Shown here: positions 44,441 to 55,959 of the stretch, piece after piece
Numbering within the stretch: position 1 is the stretch's first letter
Layout of the letters: each line of letters begins with the position of its first letter
DNA from: Nemophila menziesii
Lineage: Eukaryota > Streptophyta > Magnoliopsida > Boraginales > Hydrophyllaceae
DNA length: 64,000 nt
NCBI GenBank assembly: GCA_029959085.1
Contig: JARWIR010000010.1
Location: 30,868,731 to 30,932,730, forward strand
Reading direction: 5' to 3'
The notes under the pieces: generated by a model
Seen by the model: only the letters and a program-made list of their open reading frames with translations
Database searches by the model: none
Told to the model about the DNA's origin: nothing
Program-made: the position numbers and the translations under genes

Positions 44441-44906
44441 AAGGGGCGGAGCTAGGATTTTTGTTCGACGGGGGCCAAGGGGGTTGGGGGGCTACGCCCC
44501 TGATTTTTTTTTAATTACACTATGCATCCCTATATTTTGGTCCCTATATTTTTAAAAGAATGCTCTAAGAGTCTCTGTATTTTGCAAAACACTATATTAT
44601 TAACTTAGTGTGCTTAATTAGGCGAATATGTGGTGGATAAATGATTGGCTTTATGAGCTTATTAGACGATGGTTAAACAAATGTAGTATTTAGCAGATGT
44701 TTTATAGAAGGAATTTAGGAAGGTGGGAAATTTTATGGGGAGATTACGTTATTTCGTAAAAGTTAGGGGAAGTCAAACAAAAATCTGGAAACCAATTATG
44801 TTATATATATATATAAATTTTTTTTTTTTTTTGATTTTCTAAAATAATTTTTTTTTTAAACTCAGGGGGTCCATGGCCCCCCTATTTTGGCTGTGGCTCC
44901 GCTACT
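44441..44906. mobile_element. Small non-autonomous TIR element (AGGGGCGGAGC ends)
   Basis: 466 bp bounded by AAGGGGCGGAGCTAGG and, inward from the right, AGTAGCGGAGCCACAG. It is flanked by GTACATGGA (44432-44440) and GTACATGAA (44907-44915), a 9-bp target duplication with one mismatch. The next 25 bp of each end are also complementary in part (GGGGGCCAAGGGGG / GGGGGGCCATGGACCCCC). No protein is encoded. It resembles the element nested at 20905-21631. Confidence 0.65.
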
Positions 44907-44915
44907 GTACATGAA

Positions 44916-46600
44916 AAAGGATGGAAGTTGAATTAAGACGTCTAATTTATATGAATAAGAAATTATGAAGGAAAAAACTCTATAACATTTGATGGTGGGT
45001 ACAAATTCCAAACAATTAATATATTAGTTCTTCACAATCACATCAGTTTAGGATTGGAACTTATTATTCATGACCAGTAATTGCAAAAGTAAACGATATG
45101 TCACTTTTCGCTTTGCAAATGTCTCAATTAATCAACCAGTTGACATATCGAATTTCACATCAAAGAGGGAAGAGTATAAGGGAAAATGAGAAGACTAATG
45201 TTTTAAATTATTAAAGGATTTTGTGAAGATATAAAGCTTGAGTTGGTAACAAGTAACATATTTTTATTTTCCAAAAATGGAAATTATATTATTAAATGAA
45301 AGAACATATATGAGAGAAAAAAAAACAAGTGGTGTCAGAATTAAAAATCTATTATATCTCGAAGAATGAGAAGTCCATCCCAATATCTCTTATCATATCA
45401 TCATCGTTCGCCTATCACCTAGTCGATCTCGCGATAACATTTGTTCTCAAATTGAATGTCCTGGGTATGTGGAGAAACATTACATCCGTGTATACTTTAT
45501 CCAGTTTTCCAGTCTTGCAAATTATTAGACATATATGTTGAAAATTAAAAAGAATTTCAAATTATATTAATTTAATTTCAAATTGTTTTAGAAAATACCA
45601 AGAAGTTACTTGTCCTATATAAAAAAATGAGGAAGGAAAAAAAATTAGCTTATATTATTTTTTTCTTCTTTAAAATTCAAAAAACTCAAAACTTTAGAAA
45701 TAAAAAGTAAAAGAAACACCCCTCACCGATGCACCACCACCACCCTCACTTAGTCCGGGGACAGCGCGGTCATGATCTTGGTCGTGGGAAGTTGAGGAGT
45801 CTTTTGGAATTAAAGAATAAAAATAGAACATATTCTGAGAGCGGATATTTATCGAGAAGGAACTGAGTCTACCAGTACATGTTTGAATAACTTTCAGTCA
45901 TCTTCATGGCTCTCAATTCAGACGGACATAATTTCCTACATTAAATGATCGTCATGAATGATTTCATCTCAACGGTCTGAAACTCCCACACTTATGGCTT
46001 AGTTGTTATAGGAGTTTCAAGACTTGTCTAGATACATTCTCCCTTTTTTGAAGTTAGCGTCCAGGTTCACGCCAGGAATGAAAGAAGATTGAAAATATTT
46101 CTTGGATTTATGATATATAACGTTTTTGGCTTTATGATTGTAGTTGATGTGAATATTTTGTAAACTTCCTAAAGTACTATGTAAGAGGTTAATGTCGTTT
46201 GCAAAGTATACACCACTAGAATTACAAACACCAGAGAAGTTCTCAACTCTTTTTCTCTCTAAAAGTTGTTTCTGAGTCATAAACTAGATTAGTGATAGTA
46301 TTCGTTGGAGGATACCAGTCATACTTGGAAAATTCTTTTTAACAAAGTGACCATAACTCGTATTTCTAGTTTTTCATTATAATTTTGTAATTCATATTCA
46401 TTTATGTGTAATTTTGTTGTAAGATTACTTTCATATTGAATTATATTTTCTTGTGACTACCATTCTTCTGTTAGGTGTTGTTATTTCACAAACAATTTAA
46501 AAATAATTTTTTCAAAACCATTGGTCTAAAATAGTTTTTCACTTTTCGGCTATTTTTAATTTTTGAATGCAAAAGCATTTCCCGGAGTGTTAAAGTTGGA
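44916..46600. other. No recognised gene
   Basis: AT-rich sequence. It contains the dispersed repeat shared with 10.97-11.22 kb (about 45065-45195). The minus-strand frame of 87 codons at 46280-46017 (starting MTQKQLLERKRVENFSGV) and the plus-strand frame of 70 codons at 45329-45541 match nothing I know. The right part may be the leader of the copia remnant that follows. Confidence 0.4.
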
Positions 46601-46679
46601 ATCTGAGAATGGATCTGACTACTAACGTTGGGAACAAAAACTTATAATGTAACTCTACTATTTCGATCTTTATTCAGTT

Positions 46680-47269
46680 GTGTTCAAGGAGTTTCTACCT
46701 ATTGACAATGTAACCTCTACCAAAGAAGAACTGGCAAGACATCTCATCCTCGAGGCCAAGCTCCAGAATTGTACCTCGGTGGCTCCTGAACAATATAAAG
46801 AACATACTTCTCAATTTGTTCACTAAAGAGGAGACCAAAAATATCATTTGGGAGACACGATAGGAGAAGCAAATGATCCTTTAAAATATGATTAGTCATT
46901 TTCAAGTCTAAGAAGCATATCACCTGAAGGATAAGTATTTATATTTTATTGATAATACTTCAAGTGATAATCTTGTTATAAATTCTGGTCATACGAATAA
47001 ATATACGTCCAAAGGCTCGAGCTATCACTATGGAAAAGAAGTCCACAAAGGTAGAAAGAATCAAGCTCCCAAACTCGCTACTAAACAGACTGGGACCAAC
47101 AAGGTTATCGCCACTGTGATGGTTGAGGTGGATCTAATGGATAACGAGAAGCAAATGTATTCTTGAAACTAGAGCATCAAGACACTTATGCAAAAGCATG
47201 ATGTGTTCGAGCAACTTGTTGATGGAGAATGTGTTTACATAGGAAACTCAACCATTGTTGGCATCCATG
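46680..47269 (+). pseudogene. copia-2 gag/protease remnant, left part
   Basis: Plus-strand pieces in different frames resemble the end of a copia gag and its protease. They include KSMLKDKYLYFIDNTSSDN-like and SSYHYGKEVHKGRKNQAPK-like stretches and CILETRASRHLCK where an active protease has D-T/S-G-A-S. Here the catalytic Asp and Gly are replaced (E and R). It stops at 47269, where a solo LTR is inserted, and continues at 49072. Confidence 0.6.
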
Positions 47270-49071
47270 TGATGTCTCCCGATTTGTTCTAATTATTAGC
47301 CCCTTGGAGACATCCTTTTAGGTGAATAAATGACTTATTAGCTAGACTTTCATGCATAATTTTCCATATTGCACTTTTCCCCCTTGGAATTTAACTAATT
47401 GCATTTTCTGAGCTTTTGTGCGTAAACTTGACTGTTTTTGATGCAAAGTTAAATGGGTTCTTGAATTTCATGAAAGACCAATCCAAGGTGGAGAAGTGAG
47501 AATAAAGTCTTAGTATATTTTAGAGTGTTAGGAATAATTTTTACTCGAGTTTCTATTTTTAGAGTACACTATCCTATTTCGATTTCTTGATTTATTGATT
47601 TATTCTTTTTAAGCATATGCGGTTTAATTATTTATTTAATGTGAAGCTTTAAAGAGATAAATGGTAATTACTTAGAGACCAAGTCAAGATAAATGAAAGG
47701 AAAGAAGATTTACATGGAAATAAGAAGATTTAGGAAAGATTTATTCAAAGGAGGAAAAGATAAAGCTGCCTTTTGAAATCTGAAAATCCAGCCACGTTTT
47801 AGAAATAAAATCATAATTAAAGATTGGCATGTATTCTGGACGAGTGGTCTGCACCAATAGAAAGCTCTTTCCAAGACAAGCAGTTTCATATATTGGAACT
47901 TCTCAAACAGATAAGTATTGAAAAAGATATGACCAAATCAAATCAGCAGCAAATCTTACCTTTCCTAGAATTTAGAGCTACGAATTTGAGAGTCTTTGAC
48001 TTGTCTTCCACTCCAAGTAAATTCGACCTAGAGGTTCCTAACACCTATAAATACACCCCTTAGCCTCCTCTTTTACACACACTTCATATAATTATCAAAG
48101 AGGCTTAAGGATTTAAGTCAGAGCAAGCAGGAAGGAAGAAAGCTAGAGCTGGAGACTGTCTATATCTCCAATTCAAGCCAAACCCAACCTCTTCATTAGG
48201 TTTATTTATTTTCTTTCTGTAAAACATTATGTCTTTTAATTTCATTGTTTTAGTTTTATTTTCCATTATGAGCTAAACTTCTTAAGTGCTTGAGAATCGC
48301 TGTAAGGGTTGAACCTTAATTTATTTACTGAATGCTTTCTGATTTGGGATTGTTTTTATAATTTGAATCAAATTGAGTAATTTAGTATTGTTTGTTATCG
48401 TAAGTTAATTTCACTATATTTAATTTGGCCAATTAGACATAGGTTTGAGTAATTAGGCTATTCCAATTAGTGGCGATTGGATCATCTTGACGGGGGGTTT
48501 AATTACTGACATAGGTAACAAACGTAAGATAGAAATTATTGATCCTGACGGACTTAGTTAATCTTATAGCCAATTGGGTAGAGAACCTGACATTCAAAGG
48601 TGGATTATGATCGCCCTGACAGGGTTTGTAACACCTGAGAATAGCTCCTAAGTCCACCCTGACGGGGGTTAGGAGAACCTAGAATCCTGACTATTACTAG
48701 TTACTAGTTTGTCCCTTAGAAGAAGCATTGATTAAGTTTATTTTGGTGAAACCTAGCGTGACTCAAGTACTATTCCCTCATCTTTTAGTCTTTTCATATT
48801 TACTTTCTTGCATTAGTTTTAATTTAGTTTAATCTTTACTTTATTGCACTTTAGTCCTTTAAACAAAAACCAAACAAAAATCTATTTATTTTTACTTTTA
48901 ATTTTCATTCAAGCAACTAGTTCCATTTATTGCATAACACTTTGAATCATACCTAATCCGTCCCTGAGATCGAAATCCCGTTTACCGGATATTACTTGGA
49001 CGACCCGTACACTTGCGGTACGTGTCTTGCCTTTTTAGGTGTGTTTATTTAGAACACACTAGGAGACACCA
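47270..49071 (+). repeat. Solo LTR, Athila-like, sense orientation
   Basis: A complete 1802-bp LTR, TGATGTCTCCC...GGAGACACCA, flanked on both sides by the 5-bp target duplication CCATG (47265-47269 and 49072-49076). There is no interior or second LTR, so unequal recombination between two LTRs has removed the body. It keeps the family's TATA box (CCTATAAATACACC near 48043) and the CTGACGGG-rich part. The open frame 47824-48063 lies in the U3-like part and is not a gene. Confidence 0.9.
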
Positions 49072-49340
49072 CCATGTTCCTCATAAACTTTCTTATGGTA
49101 ATACCTTAGGCTTAATTGTTGTTCTCTTTGATCCCTTTGTTTGTAGAAACCTAGTTTTCTGAGCTTGACTCAACAAGGTGGCCTTAAACTAGTTTCTGTG
49201 GGTGGGAAAAATAGTTATAACTTTAATTGATGACTCTAATTGGTAAGGGGACCTTAATGGGGTTTTTTAGTATCAAACACCATAACTGTAAATATGAATG
49301 CATATACTCTTTTGTGTAATGTTTAATCTTTAATATATCT
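49072..49340 (+). pseudogene. copia-2 pre-integrase remnant, right of the solo LTR
   Basis: The sequence picks up the broken copia frame directly after the solo LTR. Recognisable stretches are NLV...LNK followed by LVSVGGKN-like codons and NTITVNMNAYTLLCN-like codons (near 49150-49320), which belong to the GAG pre-integrase domain. Stops and shifts are frequent. Confidence 0.5.
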
Positions 49341-51108
49341 AGATCTTTAGAGTATAACACTTAGGTGCTTAATTGTTTGACCTTGGGATTGTAAGATACC
49401 TAGACTTATTTTGGTATTAGTTGGGCTAAATTTTTAACCCATTTTATGTACTAATACTTGACCCTAGAGATCTAATTAAGATATTCTAACTTAGTCTGCA
49501 TATAGGCCCCCTTACTATTTCTCTTGGTTGTATATTTTTCCTTTATTCTTAAGGACCTTGACCTTAATCTCATTATCCTCCCTAACTAGCTTAGATCCAT
49601 AGTCCTTTTCCCATCTTACTTTGAGATTTAGACTTCTTACATACATAGCTAGTTTTCTAGTTGTCCTAAGCACTTAGCTTCCACATTAACAAACTCCTAG
49701 GAACCTCCCTATATCTAGAATTTGTTTCATTTATTAGTTTTACCATTATTTTCCTTCTCTTAGGAGTCCTTTTATTTTTTAATTAGACATTGATTAGATT
49801 AGAATCCTATTCACCCCCTCCCACCTCTAGGACTTTTACCATCAAAGTTTTATGGTGAATTGAGATTTATTTTGTGTTGAACTACATTATCTAGAGACAA
49901 GGGTGAAAACATGGGGAAGTAGCGCTTGTTCGTGCAAATCCACGTATTTTGTTGGAAGTTATTTATTTTCACAAGGATCAAAATCTCTATTTAAAAAACA
50001 TGGTCATGGATACTTCACATTACCCTCCCTTGAATTACAATCGCGAGCACACAGGCTTTGAGCTTCGAGATACGTATTTATATCCCTTCTTGTATTTGCA
50101 TCTATGTGCTAGTGTATATTTCTAAGTTGTTACTGATTTTTGAGTCTTTTAGAGTCGTTAGGACACGACTCATATTTGATTTGGGGATGGGGGTAGTCGT
50201 TATTCTCATTCTCGTTTAATGTGTTAAAACTACTTTTGATGAAAAATCCCAAAAAAATAGTGAAGAATTAGAGGTTTAACTAGTATTATTTGTTAAACAA
50301 GGATGTCCCGTATAAGCATGTGTAGACGAATATATAGGGCCTAACTAGGCTTGTTCTTCAGAAATGCCCTTATTATGCTTTGAATACTTGTATAGAACGT
50401 GTTAGTGTGGATTGAAGTGTTAGGTGGAAATGAATTATAAGGCTACTTTTAATGAAGCAAGGAGTAATTAAATGTGTGTAAATTAAGATCCAACCTAGTA
50501 GAAACCTAACTTTACTGGTAACTTTGGCGTAAAAGTGTTTACAAGACCACATTTTTAGGGAAGTGATCTAGGCAGTTCATTTATAAGCCAATTGTTCCCT
50601 TTATCTTTATGTCCAAATGAGTATTATTTATCACTCTTATACCCTCTGAGCCTACAACCTTTTTCTTTGTTAGCCACATTATAAGATTATACCCCTTAGA
50701 TTGTTGGACTTTACCATATGAACCACACTCGAATTGCGATTCCGTATGATTAACCATCTTTGAGATTAAGTTTGGGGTGGTTAGTATTCGTTTAACTGGT
50801 ATATAAAGGGGTATTTTGTTTATATTTTAGCTACATTACGGTGCACCTTATTGTATTACTTGTCGGATTCAAGAAAAAAATTGAGAAAAAAAGAAGCAAG
50901 CATGAAACCACAGATAAAAAATTTGTTTATGCTTGACTTTAAAAATAAAATAAAAAATAATCAGGTAAGTGATATCTGTACAAAAATCATAAAGGAAGAG
51001 GATGTAAATCATTGTATTTGGGAAATGAGGATACTTATGATGCATCAAATAGGGATAAGTGATCACATTTATGACCAAAAAACTCAAACTCGTAGTCATT
51101 TATTTTGC
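49340..51108. other. No recognised gene
   Basis: AT-rich stretch with runs such as TACCTAGACTTATTTTGG and AGAGTCGTTAGGACACGACTC. It looks like old retrotransposon leader or LTR sequence. The plus-strand frame 50851-51141 (96 codons, Lys/Ile rich) runs into the solo LTR and matches nothing I know. Confidence 0.4.
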
Positions 51109-51113
51109 GTGAC

Positions 51114-52637
51114 TGGTGGGGGCAAAGGTGTGATAAAATAATAGATAAATAAAGATAATAATAAAGAGCACACACCCTTGAGAGCCACGGAATTCACTGC
51201 AAGTATCACAGATCGTTTGCAAGTTTTAATGATAAGTTAAGTTCGTTCGCAGGGATTTAATTCGTTAGATCTATTTATATTTAACAAGCGTAGATATTTT
51301 TAGATGTTTAGAATAAAATATACTAATAGGAATAACTATCTTGATATGAAATAAACAAATATGAATGCAGATAAATAAATATGAATGTAAGTCTAATAGA
51401 TTAGGGTCACTAATATGAGTCTATTACTAAGTTGTTATTCTAACCTGTCACAGATTAAGCATTATATATTAACCAGGATTCTAAATTCTACCTAGCCTTT
51501 TCTAGGCTTAGGAGCAACCTCTCCACTACCAAGGATTCCTGAGTAATGATTGGTGGTTAAATCAAACCTTTATGGCTATCTAGTTAGGCAAGGGATCAAA
51601 ACTAGACGATTATGTGGTGTTGTCAATAACTAAGATTAATCCTAAGATTGGACAAATCTAGGGATGTAACAATAAGTCAAAACACATAATAACAATATAC
51701 GCCAAGCTTAATCAATTAAAATAAACGAATAGTATTGTGGAATTTAAGACAAAATAATAACCCAACAAATAAAAGTAAAACTTACAGAATAATAGCTTAG
51801 AAATATGGTTGAGTATAAATCTATAACTAATTACCCTAAATATAGAGAAGGTGAGATGTAGAAGAGGAGTTTGTCACTCTCCAACTTCTTCTTATTGTCT
51901 TCCTCTATAGTTCAGCTTGCTTCTTGGATGAATAGCTTGATTCTAAGGATGAATAATTAATTATAAAGACTAAGCTATTATTTAAAACTGAGAAAATACA
52001 AGCAAGGACTAAGCCTAAGCTTGAAACTGAGCAAGGACTTGTTTACAATGGTATAAGGGTGTATTTATAGGTGTTTAGGAACCCTAATTCGTTTTCTTGA
52101 AGGAGAAGGAAAGTAATGGACTCCTAGCCCAACTCAAAATCGTAGGTAGATAAGGATAATTACTGCTGACTTGTTTTTCCCATATCTTTTTCGTTACTGG
52201 ACCGTTTTTTCTCCATAAGATATCAAAAGGATCCTCACGGAATTATCTAAGTCCCTATGAAAGGAATCTTCCAGAATCGGCTCGGTTTTGGAGTTATCAC
52301 CACTTATTTAGACGTAGCTGCAGAAAATTAGATTTAAGGCAGCTTTTCCTTTTCCATGATTTTAGCTTTTCTTTCCTTATCTCTAATTACCATGCTTATC
52401 TCTTTCCAAATCTTGTAGTCTTTGACTTGGACTCTATCAATCTCCATAATTATCTTTAAAGCTTCACACTAAATAAATAATTAAACCCAATATGCTCTAA
52501 AAATAATAATTTACTAAATCAAGACCCAAAATAGGAAAGTGCACTATTTCTTAAGAAAATCGACTAGAAGACTTCCTAAATCACTAAAAAATGATGTTTC
52601 ATCCTAACATAAATCTATCACAAATGAGGAGACATCA
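51114..52637 (-). repeat. Solo LTR, Athila-like, antisense orientation
   Basis: A 1524-bp LTR of the 32-kb family. Plus-strand ends are TGGTGGGGGCAAAGGTGTG and GGAGACATCA, flanked by the perfect 5-bp duplication GTGAC (51109-51113 and 52638-52642). No element body remains. It has lost some blocks compared with the 32052 LTR (shorter CCTAGC...GACCTC part). Confidence 0.88.
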
Positions 52638-52642
52638 GTGAC

Positions 52643-53630
52643 TTATCATGGAATACAATTATTATATCAATTCTATCCCCGAACTAAAGAATAGGAACTT
52701 GAAGTTAAAAGGAATAACCATTTGCAAAGTATTGCAAATAATATACCTATTACATTCGCAAGTAGAATCGTTCAAAATTCCAAGATATGTCGTAAATGCT
52801 CCAACATACGTTATTGTCCCATATAGACACATAACAAATATTCTAGCGAAGGTATCAAACCAACGCATAAAGCGTGGTAAGCCTGTCGGTTTATAGTATA
52901 CCATGCCCCAGAGAAGAAAATCTCATGAGTAAATGATTAAATGGTAAATATTGTGGAATGTGTACTCCACGTGATACGAAAAGAATTATTAATCCAACTA
53001 ATGTTGGCACATGCAGTTTCCTTAAAGAAAGTAATGGTCATGAAAAGACCTAGGTGCCTATATACAAGAAAAGTTATGTAGATTATTAGTCTACTGAAAA
53101 TATTTAAAACTGTTAAGAAATCTATGGGATTAATATATTTTCATTTAATATAGCGCTTTAAATAAATAAATAAGGATCCTAAACCACAAAGTGGTGAAAT
53201 ATGTTGATAATAAAAGAAAGGATAATAGGGAATTTTGAAATGTAAAACCCTACATGTATCACCTGCAAAAACCTAAAATTAATTATGGGTAGACGTCCTC
53301 ATTATTATGTTATTGATATGGTGTAGTGGTGATTAGATTGATAATAAAGTTTTTTTATGAACAAAATAGGTGCTAGAAGAACCATAGGTGCCTGAAGCAT
53401 GACATGTGCCCAAGCACGAAAGGTTATTGAATGCACAATAAGTGCCTGAAGCACGATAGGTGCCTGAAGTACTTAGAGCGTCTAATTATGAATTCTCGAA
53501 GATTGAGAAGTTCCAGGAGTATAAAAGTTCCCGAAGAACACAATTTATTTAAAGCAAAAGAGAAAAGTGTGTGTATTATAAACGGATATTCGAAATAAAT
53601 GTTGTCATAATGAAAAAGATGTGACATTTA
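52643..53630 (+). pseudogene. copia pol remnant (integrase C-terminal region / linker)
   Basis: The first 80 codons read through (52648-52896) and end IKRGKPVG, then after a stop MPQRRKSHE. Together these resemble the RGRPVGSKD-R-K motif that follows integrase in copia polyproteins. Codons spelling VPE/APE-like and PEEHNLFKAKEK words follow near 53400-53560, as in the copia linker before RT. The RT core itself is missing. It continues into the repeat array and LTR to 54847. Confidence 0.55.
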
Positions 53631-53636
53631 TGTATT

Positions 53637-54612
53637 GTACTCTTTTTCCTTCACTAGGGGTTTTTTCCACTGGGTTTTTTCTAGTAAGGTTTTAACGAGG
53701 CATACCAAATATTAATTGTCCAAGAAGTATATACTCTTTTCCTTGATCAAGAAATGATATTACTAACACTCCATACCCTCAAGTAAAAATCCAAAAGATT
53801 TACTAATTAAAGTTCATTAACGATGACAACAAGGTGCAAGTCCAAAAGTATCTAATTTATTAGGAAATATGTAATGTCGTAATGACGCGGAGAATATATT
53901 GAAATTATTAATTTTTTTCCTTCACCATGGTTTTTCCCATTGAGTTTTCCTGGTAAGGTTTTAACGAGACAGATTGAATATGTGTCATAACCTCCAAGGA
54001 TTGATGTACTCTTCCTTTCATCAAGTTTTGTCCTGATGGGATTTCTTGATAAGGTTTTAATGAGGCATATCCTTCTGTAAATATCCAAGGGGGAGTGGTA
54101 TGAAATATTTATTAAGTATATTATTCAACATACCAAAAGGAAGTGTGGTTTATCTCCAACAAGAATATTCTGATGGTATTTTATAAGGATATTATTGCTT
54201 GTACCACACATAATTATAATGATTACATCATATGAGACATAACAAAACATATTTTACCAAAGTCTCCTACGCACACGAGCTATAGAAGAATGTGGATATT
54301 GACACTCGACAAATACAATCATGTAAGGATTTTGTAGATTTTCTTTATGAAATCATTGTCAACCACAATATTCAAGAAGTAGGTCCACAATATTGAAATA
54401 CAATAATTCAGAGATCTCTTGCCAACATCAGGGGGAGCATAAACAAGACTGTACTCTTTTTCCTTCGTTCAAGTTTGGTCCCATGGGTTTTCTTGGCAAG
54501 GTTTTAACGAGGTAGTGTTTCAAGATGATTAGGTCAATCTATATGTACTCTTTTCCCTTCGACCAAGTTTTTATCCCACAGGGTTTTTCTTGGCAAGGTT
54601 TTAATGAGACAT
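53637..54612 (+). repeat. Five copies of a 65-bp copia 3' motif
   Basis: Imperfect copies start near 53637, 53905, 54007, 54445 and 54543. Each reads ACTCTTTTTCCTT, then TTTTTCCCA-T-GGGTTTT, then GGTAAGGTTTTAACGAGGCA-like. Such repeats are a known trait of the stretch between RNase H and the 3' LTR in some plant copia lineages. Two polypurine-like stretches (AAGGGGGAGT at 54088 and ACGGGGAAGT at 54636) lie within or after the array. Confidence 0.75.
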
Positions 54613-54644
54613 ATTTTTCTAATGGATGGACATACACGGGGAAG

Positions 54645-54847
54645 TATTATGAATAAATAATATAATTAGGTGGATGTCCAAAGGCCAAAGGTCTTTCGTA
54701 TTTATTTCTTATAATTGTGACAAGTGAATGGTCACTATTTACCCTATAAATATATGATCATTTCTTTGTAATAGAGTTAGTAGTTTTTGGAAATACAATA
54801 AACAAATTCTCTCCTTATTTTATCTTTTTCTCCTTAAATTTATAACA
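54645..54847 (+). repeat. copia 3' LTR, short
   Basis: It begins TATTATGAATAAATAATATAA directly after a purine tract and ends TATAACA. It contains a TATA box (CCTATAAATATATG, about 54741) and an AATAAAC poly(A)-type signal. The usual TG start seems mutated to TA. No partner 5' LTR is in the window. Confidence 0.6.
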
Positions 54848-55067
54848 TACCTCACCTATTTATTAGTTAAAAATGTAATTGTTTCCATTAACCCACAATT
54901 AACATATACTAGGTAATTCCTTTCGAACCAAATCACAAAACATAGTTTACATAGTTAAGAAATAGTTCTAAAGAGAACCCTATATCAAGAACATGTCTTG
55001 TTGAAGAGTTCATAGAGTGTGCATCTGGTTTCAAAATAGAAGCATTCACCCTCTTTCAGTTGCTCAG

Positions 55068-55274
55068 GTAACATAATATTTCTTCACTAACCTTTCAACA
55101 ACTTTTTTTTCTTTCTGGGTATTTGTAATTTATCATTTATATAACAACAATGTCCTTTTTAAATCGTTGCCAAATTCTAATCGTAACCTCAAGGACGGGT
55201 TACAACCCGATTGACTCTATATTTTGTATGTATAAATTGGGTTAATTAGTTTTGTGGCTTTTTTCTTGAAGCAG
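55068..55274 (+). other. 5'-UTR intron of the uL18m-like gene
   Basis: TTGCTCAG|GTAACATAA is a good plant donor, and TTTTTCTTGAAGCAG just before AA-ATG a good acceptor with its T-rich tract. Keeping an intron shows that this is a DNA-level copy and not a processed retrocopy. Confidence 0.6.
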
Positions 55275-55276
55275 AA

Positions 55277-55619
55277 ATGGTGATTCGAGTGCCAATTAAA
55301 CCAAACAAGATAACAAATATTGTAAAACCGTACTTACTAAAGGTTAATTTTACAAATGTGTATGTTAACACTCAAGTAATCCATACTTCAACTTCAATAG
55401 TATCTTACATCGAGATGTTACAAGAAAAGTGCCTTTAAGTTAAAAGGAAGTAATGGAGATGTTACAGCCGCTGTAAAAATAGGAAAGTTACTTGGGGAGC
55501 GGTTACTATTGAAAGATATTACTGTTATTTCTGTATCTTTAACCAAGGATCAGATATATCATGGTAAAGTTAAAGCTGTAATAGATTCTTTAAAGGAAGC
55601 TGGTGTAAAATTGGTCTAG
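55277..55619 (+). pseudogene. Mitochondrial ribosomal protein uL18 (L18p/L5e family), frameshifted
   Basis: The first frame starts MVIRVPIKPNKITNIVKPYL and reaches VNTQVIHTSTSIVSY before a stop at about 55436. A one-base shift opens the rest: KLKGSNGDVTAAVKIGKLLG, ERLLLKDITVISVSLTKDQI, YHGKVKAVIDSLKEAGVKLV and stop. The order and the ending YHGKVKAV-DS--EAGVKL match the small plant mitochondrial uL18 protein of about 114 aa that binds 5S rRNA in the large subunit. Substitutions at normally conserved places and the frameshift suggest a pseudogene, unless the shift is a sequence error. Copia LTR lies to the left and a truncated Athila-like LTR begins about 70 bp to the right. Confidence 0.75.
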
Positions 55620-55687
55620 ATTTATATAGTGCATACATGTTTGGAAGATGAATTTATGTTTATGACAGTATGATTAAAGCTAGCCTT

Positions 55688-55959
55688 GTTTCATTCATTT
55701 TATCTCCAATTTCCATCCATATCTTCTTTCCTTATATTTTTAGATTTGATTTGGCATCTAATTAATTTCGATATCTCTTTAAAGTTTCACATTAACACAC
55801 AAATTAAACCAAATATGCTCTAAAAATAATAACTCCTCAAACAAAGACAAGAAATAGGAAAATACTAAAATTAGAAAAAAAATCTAATATTAATTGACCA
55901 TAAACACCTAAAATGATGTCTCCAACCTAGATTAATTCATCAAAAATAGGGAGACATCA
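55688..55959 (-). repeat. 3' LTR fragment
   Basis: Only about 270 bp at the plus-strand end of the LTR are left (TTTTATCTCCAATTTCC...GGAGACATCA). The break lies near 55688, next to the uL18m remnant, and the rest of the LTR is missing. Confidence 0.8.

Noticed and set aside
46017..46280. 87-codon minus-strand frame MTQKQLLERKRVENF
   Set aside because: No recognisable domain and no neighbouring exons; kept only as a note in the intergenic entry.
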